This document shows positions 58,307-64,000 of a stretch of 64,000 nt of DNA, in pieces. Location: assembly GCF_016415625.1 (NCBI RefSeq), contig NZ_WBXP01000007.1:58782-122781 (forward strand), read 5' to 3'. Source of the stretch: Shimwellia pseudoproteus. Lineage in GTDB: Bacteria; Pseudomonadota; Gammaproteobacteria; Enterobacterales; Enterobacteriaceae. The first letter of the stretch is position 1. Each line of letters opens with the position of its first letter. The notes under the pieces are model-generated. The model made no database searches and was not told the origin of the DNA. It was given only the letters and a program-made list of their open reading frames with translations. The position numbers were made by a program, and so were the translations under genes.

Positions 58307-61300
58307 ATGCAAGTCAGCAGAAGACAGTTCTTTAAGATCTGCGCTGGCGGTATGGCAGGGACTACAGTCGCGGCGCTGGGGTTTGCCCCAGCCACTGCAC
58401 TGGCGGAGACACGGCAATATAAATTGTTGCGCACCCGTGAAACCCGAAACACCTGCACATACTGTTCCGTAGGCTGTGGCTTACTGATGTACAGCCTCGG
58501 TGATGGCGCCAAAAACGCAAAAGCCGCAATTTTCCATATCGAAGGGGACCCGGACCACCCGGTAAACCGCGGTGCGCTGTGCCCGAAAGGGGCCGGTCTG
58601 GTGGATTTTATCCACTCCGAAAGCCGGCTGAAGACCCCGCAGTATCGCGCCCCTGGCGCGGACAAATGGCAAGATATCAGCTGGGACGATGCCTTTGACC
58701 GCATTGCCAAACTGATGAAAGCCGATCGCGATGCCAACTTCATTGCCCGCAATGAACAAGGCACCACCGTCAACCGCTGGCTCTCCACCGGGATGCTGTG
58801 CGCCTCGGCATCCAGTAACGAAACCGGTTATTTAACCCAGAAATTTTCCCGCGCCCTCGGCATGTTAGCCGTGGATAACCAGGCGCGTGTCTGACACGGA
58901 CCAACGGTAGCAAGTCTTGCTCCAACATTTGGTCGCGGTGCGATGACCAACCACTGGGTAGATATTAAAAACGCCAATCTGATCGTGGTCATGGGCGGTA
59001 ACGCGGCGGAAGCACACCCGGTAGGGTTCCGCTGGGCCATGGAAGCCAAGATCCATAACGGCGCCAAGTTGATCGTGATTGATCCGCGCTTTACCCGTAC
59101 CGCATCGGTGGCCGACTTCTATACCCCGATCCGCTCCGGTACTGACATTGCGTTCCTGTCAGGGGTTATTCTGTACCTGCTGACCAATGAAAAAGTCCAG
59201 CGCGACTATGTCGAAGCCTATACCAACGCCAGCCTGATCGTGCGTGAAGATTACGGCTTTGAGGACGGGCTGTTCACCGGCTATGACGCGGCCAACCGGA
59301 AATATGACAAAACCAGCTGGAACTACGAGCTGGACGAAAACGGCCACGCCAAACGCGACACCACCCTGACCCACCCGCGCTGTGTCTGGAACCTGCTGAA
59401 AACCCACGTCTCCCGCTACACGCCTGAGGTGGTGGAAAATATCTGCGGCACCCCGAAAGCGGACTTCCTTAAAGTCTGTGAATTGCTGGCGGAAACCAGC
59501 GCCAAAGATAAAACCACCTCGTTCCTGTATGCCCTGGGCTGGACCCAGCACTCCATTGGGGCGCAAAACATCCGCACCATGGCAATGATCCAGCTACTGC
59601 TGGGCAATATGGGGATGGCGGGCGGCGGGGTTAACGCCCTGCGCGGCCACTCGAATATTCAGGGGCTGACGGACCTGGGCCTGCTCTCCCAGAGCCTGCC
59701 GGGTTATATGACGCTGCCCAGTGAAAAACAGGCCGACCTGCAAACCTACCTTGCCGCCAACACGCCAAAACCGCTGCTGGAAGGCCAGGTGAACTACTGG
59801 GGCAACTACCCGAAATTTTTTGTCTCGATGATGAAAGCGTTCTTCGGGGATAAGGCCACCGCAGACAACAGCTGGGGCTTTGACTGGTTGCCGAAGTGGG
59901 ACAAAGGCTACGATGTGCTGCAATACTTCGAGATGATGCACCAGGGCAAAGTCAACGGCTACCTTTGCCAGGGCTTTAACCCGGTGGCGTCGTTCCCGAA
60001 CAAAAACAAGGTGATTGCTTCACTGTCGAAGCTGAAATTCCTCGTCACCATCGATCCGCTAAACACCGAGACTTCCACCTTCTGGCAGAACCACGGTGAG
60101 CAAAACGACGTTGATCCCAGCACCATTCAAACCGAGGTGTTCCGCCTGCCCTCCACCTGCTTTGCGGAAGAAGACGGCTCCATCGTTAACTCCGGCCGCT
60201 GGCTACAGTGGCACTGGAAAGGCGCAGACGCCCCGGGGGATGCCCTGAGCGACGGGGAGATTCTGGCGGGCCTGTTCCTGCGGCTGAAGAAAATGTACGC
60301 CGCTGAAGGCGGTGCCTGCCCGGAACAGGTGCTCAATATGACCTGGCACTACAGCACCCCGGAAGCCCCAAGCCCGGAAGAAGTGGCCCAGGAGAGCAAC
60401 GGCAAGGCGCTGGCGGATATTATCGACCCGGCCACCGGTGCGGTACTGGCGAAAAAAGGCCAGCAGCTCAGCACCTTTGCCCATCTGCGCGATGACGGAA
60501 CCACCGCCAGCGGTTGCTGGATCTTCGCCGGTAGCTGGACCCCGGACGGTAACCAGATGGCCCGCCGCGATAACGCCGACCCGTCTGGCCTGGGGAACAC
60601 CCTGGGGTGGGCCTGGGCCTGGCCGCTTAACCGCCGCATTCTGTATAACCGCGCCTCTGCAGACCCCCAGGGTAACCCGTGGGACCCGCAGCGCCAGTTG
60701 CTGAAATGGGACGGTGCCAAGTGGGGCGGCGTGGATATACCGGACTACAGTACTGCCGCACCCGGCAGCAATGTGGGGCCGTTTATTATGCAGCCGGAAG
60801 GGATGGGCCGCCTGTTCGCCCTCGACAAGATGGCGGAAGGGCCGTTCCCGGAACACTACGAGCCGTTTGAAACACCGCTGGGGACGAACCCGCTGCACCC
60901 GAATGTGGTCTCTAACCCGGCGGCCAGGGTGTTTAAAGACGACCTGGAGGCCATGGGGAAAGCGGATAAATTCCCGTATGTTGGCACCACCTATCGTCTC
61001 ACCGAGCACTTCCACTACTGGACCAAGCACGCGTTGCTCAACGCCATTGCCCAGCCAGAGCAGTTTGTGGAAATCGGCGAGAAACTGGCAGGCAAGCTGG
61101 GGATAGCCCACGGGGATACGGTAAAAGTCTCCTCCAACCGCGGCTATATTAAAGCTAAGGCGGTGGTGACCAAGCGTATTCGTACCCTGAACGTCCACGG
61201 CCAGCAGGTGGATACCATCGGTATTCCGATTCACTGGGGTTACCAGGGGGTGGCGAAAAAAGGCTTTATTGCCAACACCCTGACACCGTTTGTCGGTGAT

Positions 61301-61357
61301 GCGAACACCCAAACGCCGGAGTTTAAGGCGTTCCTGGTGAATGTGGAAAAGGCGTAA
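58307..61357 (+). CDS. fdoG: Formate dehydrogenase-O major subunit (selenoprotein, Tat-exported)
   Basis: FdoG is the molybdopterin- and selenocysteine-containing catalytic subunit of respiratory formate dehydrogenase-O, oxidising formate in the periplasm. The protein is 1016 residues, as in E. coli. It has a twin-arginine signal (SRRQFFK) and a [4Fe-4S] motif CTYCSVGCGLLMYS. The TGA at 58892-58894 is read as selenocysteine, residue 196 in ARV-U-HGPTVASLAPTF; translation continues in frame to 61357, so it is not a break. The downstream hairpin is a SECIS. It is the first gene of fdoGHI-fdhE. Confidence 0.97.
58892..58930 (+). promoter_or_regulatory. SECIS element of fdoG
   Basis: The UGA at 58892-58894 is followed by a stem-loop whose apical part GGTAGCAAGTCTTGCTCC (58906-58923) has a loop AGTCT. 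The G and U of the loop correspond to bases contacted by SelB in the E. coli fdhF and fdnG elements, and distance from the UGA is about 11 nt, as required. Confidence 0.88.
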
Positions 61358-61369
61358 CGGAGGCGAATT

Positions 61370-62272
61370 ATGGCTTATCAATCTCAGGATATTATCCGCC
61401 GTTCCGCCACTAACGGCTTCACGCCCGCGCCCCGTGCGCGGGATCATCAGGAAGAGGTGGCGAAACTTATCGACGTGACCACCTGCATTGGCTGTAAAGC
61501 CTGTCAGGTGGCCTGCTCGGAGTGGAACGACATCCGTGATGACGTGGGGAACAACGTCGGGGTGTATGACAACCCGGCGGACTTAACCGCCAAGTCATGG
61601 ACCGTGATGCGCTTTTCAGAAGTGGAACAGAACGACAAGCTGGAATGGCTTATCCGTAAAGACGGCTGTATGCACTGCGCTGACCCGGGCTGCCTGAAGG
61701 CGTGCCCGTCGGAAGGGGCCATCATTCAGTACGCCAACGGCATCGTCGATTTTCAGTCTGAGCAGTGCATCGGCTGTGGTTATTGCATCGCCGGTTGCCC
61801 GTTCGACGTCCCGCGCCTCAACCCGGAGGACAACCGGGTCTACAAATGCACCCTGTGCGTAGACCGGGTTACCGTCGGCCAGGAACCGGCCTGTGTTAAA
61901 ACCTGCCCGACCGGGGCCATCCACTTTGGCACCAAAGCGGCGATGAAAACTCTGGCCGGGGAGCGGGTTAGCGAGCTGAAAACCCGGGGTTATGAGAACG
62001 CGGGTCTGTACGATCCGGCGGGGGTGGGCGGCACCCACGTGATGTACGTGCTGCACCATGCGGACAAGCCGAACCTGTACCACGGCCTGCCGGAGAACCC
62101 GGAAATCAGCGCCACCGTGAAGTTCTGGAAGGGGGTATGGAAACCGCTGGCCGCCATTGGGTTTGCGGCAACCTTCGCCGCCAGTGTCTTCCACTATGTA
62201 GGTGTCGGCCCGAACCGCGCAGACGAAGAAGAAGACAACCTCCATGAAGAAAAAGACGAGGTGCGCAAATGA
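61370..62272 (+). CDS. fdoH: Formate dehydrogenase-O iron-sulfur subunit
   Basis: FdoH transfers electrons from FdoG to the heme subunit. The 300-residue protein has four [4Fe-4S] motifs: [15 protein letters not shown] (C39, C42, C45, C49), [26 protein letters not shown] and [23 protein letters not shown]-terminal helix (about residues 250-275) anchors it to the inner membrane. GGAGG precedes the ATG, 12 nt after the fdoG stop. It overlaps fdoI by 4 nt. Confidence 0.97.
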   Translation: MAYQSQDIIRRSATNGFTPAPRARDHQEEVAKLIDVTTCIGCKACQVACSEWNDIRDDVGNNVGVYDNPADLTAKSWTVMRFSEVEQNDKLEWLIRKDGCMHCADPGCLKACPSEGAIIQYANGIVDFQSEQCIGCGYCIAGCPFDVPRLNPEDNRVYKCTLCVDRVTVGQEPACVKTCPTGAIHFGTKAAMKTLAGERVSELKTRGYENAGLYDPAGVGGTHVMYVLHHADKPNLYHGLPENPEISATVKFWKGVWKPLAAIGFAATFAASVFHYVGVGPNRADEEEDNLHEEKDEVRK

Positions 62273-62904
62273 GAAAACGTGACACCATCGTGCGCTATAC
62301 GGCGCCGGAACGCATCAACCACTGGATCACCGCCTTCTGCTTTATCCTGGCGGCGGTAAGCGGGCTGGGGTTTTTCTTCCCGTCCTTTAACTGGCTAATG
62401 CAAATTTTCGGCACCCCGCAACTGGCGCGCATCCTGCACCCCTTTGCCGGGGTGGTGATGTTTGCCTCTTTTATCATCATGTTCTTCCGCTACTGGCACC
62501 ATAACCTAATCACCAGGGATGATATCTTTTGGGCGAAGAATATTAGTAAGATCATCGTTAACGAGGAAGTGGGTGATACCGGCAGGTATAACTTTGGCCA
62601 GAAGTGTGTCTTCTGGGCAGCGATAATCTTGCTGGTGTTGTTGCTGGTTAGCGGCGTGATTATCTGGCGCCCCTACTTTGCCCCTGCTTTCTCAATCCCG
62701 GTGATCCGATTCGCACTGATGCTGCATTCATTTGCCGCAGTGGCGCTGATTGTGGTTATCATGGTGCATATTTACGCCGCCCTTTGGGTTAAAGGCACCA
62801 TTACCGCGATGGTGGAAGGCTGGGTACCGACGGCGTGGGCCAAAAAGCACCACCCGCGCTGGTACCGGGAAGTCCGCCAGAAACAGGAAAAGTCATCTGA
62901 ATGA
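62269..62904 (+). CDS. fdoI: Formate dehydrogenase-O cytochrome b556 subunit
   Basis: FdoI is the membrane cytochrome b that passes electrons to quinone. The 211-residue protein has four hydrophobic helices and heme-ligand histidines (in [31 protein letters not shown] and VHIYAALW). It overlaps fdoH (ATGA) and fdhE by 4 nt. Confidence 0.97.
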   Translation: MRKRDTIVRYTAPERINHWITAFCFILAAVSGLGFFFPSFNWLMQIFGTPQLARILHPFAGVVMFASFIIMFFRYWHHNLITRDDIFWAKNISKIIVNEEVGDTGRYNFGQKCVFWAAIILLVLLLVSGVIIWRPYFAPAFSIPVIRFALMLHSFAAVALIVVIMVHIYAALWVKGTITAMVEGWVPTAWAKKHHPRWYREVRQKQEKSSE

Positions 62905-63830
62905 GTATTCGCATTATCCCGCAAGATCAGTTGGAGAAGAGCGACAAACGCACGGCGGAGATGATTCCGCCGTTGTTATTCCCCGGACTGAAACACCTTT
63001 ACCACCGCCGGGCTGAGCGCCTGCGTGAGCTGGCCGCCAGCAACCCGCTGGGGGATTATCTGCGCTTTGCCGCGCTGATTGCCCATGCCCAGGAAGTGGT
63101 ACTTTACGATCACCCGCTGAAAATTGACCTCACGGCGCGAATTGCCGAGGCCGCCGCCGGGGATAAACCGCCGCTGGACATTCATACCCTGCCCCGGGAT
63201 ACCCACTGGCATAAGCTGCTGCATTCGCTGATTGCCGAGCTGAAACCGGAAATGAGCGGCCAGGCGCTGACGGTTATCGAAAACCTCGAAAAAGCCTCCG
63301 CCCAGGAGCTGGAAGAGATGGCCAGCGCGCTGTTTGCTTCTGCGTTCGGTAAGGTGAGCAGCGACAAAGCCCCGTTTATCTGGGCGGCCCTGTCCCTGTA
63401 CTGGGCACAGATGGCCAGCCTTATCCCGGGAAAAGCCCGGGCCGAATACGGCGAACACCGCCAGTTCTGCCCGGTATGCGGCAGTATGCCGGTCTCCAGC
63501 ATCGTGCAAATCGGCACCAGCCAGGGGCTGCGCTATTTGCACTGCAACCTGTGCGAAACCGAATGGCATATGGTGCGGGTGAAATGCAGTAACTGCGAGC
63601 AAACCCGGGATCTGCACTACTGGTCACTGGACAGCGAGCAGTCCGCCGTCAAAGCAGAGAGCTGCGGCGACTGCGGCACCTACCTGAAAATTCTCTATCA
63701 GGAGAAAGATCCGGGTGTCGAAGCGGTGGCGGACGATCTGGCCAGCCTGGTGCTGGATGCCCGCATGGAGCAAGAGGGCTTTGCCCGCAGTTCCATCAAT
63801 CCTTTCCTGTTCCCCGGCGAGGGGGAGTAA
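62901..63830 (+). CDS. fdhE: Formate dehydrogenase accessory protein FdhE
   Basis: FdhE is a cytoplasmic redox-sensing assembly factor for Tat-exported formate dehydrogenases; it interacts with FdoG/FdnG. The 309-residue protein is as in E. coli. Four cysteine pairs CPVC, CNLC, CSNC and CGDC (residues about 190-260) form rubredoxin-like iron sites. It is the last gene of the fdo operon. Confidence 0.96.
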   Translation: MSIRIIPQDQLEKSDKRTAEMIPPLLFPGLKHLYHRRAERLRELAASNPLGDYLRFAALIAHAQEVVLYDHPLKIDLTARIAEAAAGDKPPLDIHTLPRDTHWHKLLHSLIAELKPEMSGQALTVIENLEKASAQELEEMASALFASAFGKVSSDKAPFIWAALSLYWAQMASLIPGKARAEYGEHRQFCPVCGSMPVSSIVQIGTSQGLRYLHCNLCETEWHMVRVKCSNCEQTRDLHYWSLDSEQSAVKAESCGDCGTYLKILYQEKDPGVEAVADDLASLVLDARMEQEGFARSSINPFLFPGEGE

Positions 63831-63864
63831 GCCATTGCCGCATCCGCGGCGACATTCTAAGAGC

Positions 63865-63890
63865 GGGCGGCCTTGTGCCGCCCTTCTTTT
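63865..63890 (+). terminator. Rho-independent terminator of fdoGHI-fdhE
   Basis: GGGCGGC (63865-63871) and GCCGCCC (63877-63883) form a 7-bp stem with the loop CTTGT, followed by TTCTTTTT. It lies 34 nt after the fdhE stop and just before the IS element. Confidence 0.9.
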
Positions 63891-63900
63891 TGCGCTTTTT

Positions 63901-63904
63901 CTAA
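63901..63904. repeat. CTAA target duplication of the IS5-family element (left copy)
   Basis: CTAA directly precedes the left terminal repeat. IS5 elements duplicate 4-bp CTAR-type targets, so this fits; the right copy lies outside the window. Confidence 0.7.
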
Positions 63905-64000
63905 GGAAGGTGCGAACAAGTTCCTGATATGAGATCATCATATTCATCCGGAGCGCATCCCAGAGGGACATCATGAGCCATCAACTCACCTTCGCCGATA
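63905..64000 (+). mobile_element. IS5-family insertion sequence, left end (truncated by the window)
   Basis: The element begins with GGAAGGTGCGAACAAG, the IS5 left inverted repeat, and then a short leader to the transposase start. It inserted just after the fdhE terminator, so it does not interrupt a gene. The right end is beyond position 64000. The exact IS name cannot be settled from 96 bp. Confidence 0.88.
63973..64000 (+). CDS. IS5-family transposase (first codons)
   Basis: Only MSHQLTFAD and part of the next codon are visible. This matches the IS5 transposase N-terminus. AGAGGGA precedes the ATG. The rest is outside the window. Confidence 0.85.

Noticed and set aside
58307..58894. fdoG appears to stop at 58894, followed by a second open frame from 58943
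   Set aside because: The TGA is in frame at residue 196, the family selenocysteine position, and a SECIS hairpin follows; both parts form one full-length gene.
60203..61447. Minus-strand open frame of 414 codons opposite fdoG
   Set aside because: It is antisense to fdoG, with no family features or ribosome-binding context.

Overview
The window is a chromosomal segment of a member of the Enterobacteriaceae. Nearly every gene has a full-length counterpart in Escherichia coli, usually in the same local order (glyS-glyQ-ysaB-wecH, xylAB/FGHR-bax-malS-avtA, aldB-selB-selA-yibF-yibL, sodA-rhaTRSBADM, fdhD/fdoGHI-fdhE). Coding regions are GC-rich and genes are tightly packed. The genus cannot be fixed from the sequence alone; the arrangement fits an E. 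coli relative outside the Escherichia/Salmonella core, and Shimwellia is only a guess. Comparisons with E. coli are from memory of the protein families; no search was run.

Layout: 1-2.9 kb holds glyS (partial), glyQ, the lipoprotein gene ysaB and the acyltransferase gene wecH. 2.9-11.1 kb is a complete D-xylose regulon, with xylBA divergent from xylFGH-xylR. 11.2-15.9 kb holds bax, malS and avtA. 16.0-33.8 kb is a formate-hydrogenlyase locus: hycABCDEFGHI, hydN, a broken hypF and a NiCoT nickel permease gene on the minus strand, divergent from hypABCDE-fhlA on the plus strand. It sits between avtA and aldB, next to selB-selA. 35.5-40.0 kb carries selB, selA, yibF and yibL. At about 40 kb the order jumps, by E. 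coli reference, from the selAB region to the cpx/sodA/rha region (yiiM). 40.9-45.6 kb is an accessory block: an autotransporter, almost 1 kb of AT-rich non-coding DNA, an orphan LuxR-type regulator with a cysteine-rich N-terminus, and two small unrecognised genes. 45.7-54.9 kb holds sodA and the rhamnose regulon (rhaT, rhaR, rhaS, rhaBAD), a lactaldehyde-reductase-like gene, and rhaM. 55-56.6 kb is an azlCD-type branched-chain amino-acid exporter next to a frameshifted XRE-cupin regulator. 56.7-63.8 kb holds a small DUF1471 secreted protein, fdhD, the selenocysteine formate dehydrogenase-O operon fdoGHI and fdhE. The left end of an IS5-family element begins at 63905, flanked by CTAA, and runs off the window.

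Functional logic: formate, hydrogen, nickel and selenium metabolism are close together here. selA/selB provide selenocysteine insertion for FdoG (in-frame UGA at codon 196) and, if fdhF exists elsewhere, for FDH-H. The hyp genes and the nickel permease serve hydrogenase-3 maturation. FhlA with sigma-54 should drive hyc and hyp through -24/-12 promoters visible at 27585-27600 and 27816-27831, and the octamer TGTCATTT recurs in the presumed FhlA control regions. The striking defect is hypF: most of its YrdC-like domain is missing and the join is out of frame, which predicts a block in CN-ligand synthesis for the hydrogenase unless another hypF exists. Sugar regulons (xylose, rhamnose, maltodextrin) make up most of the rest.
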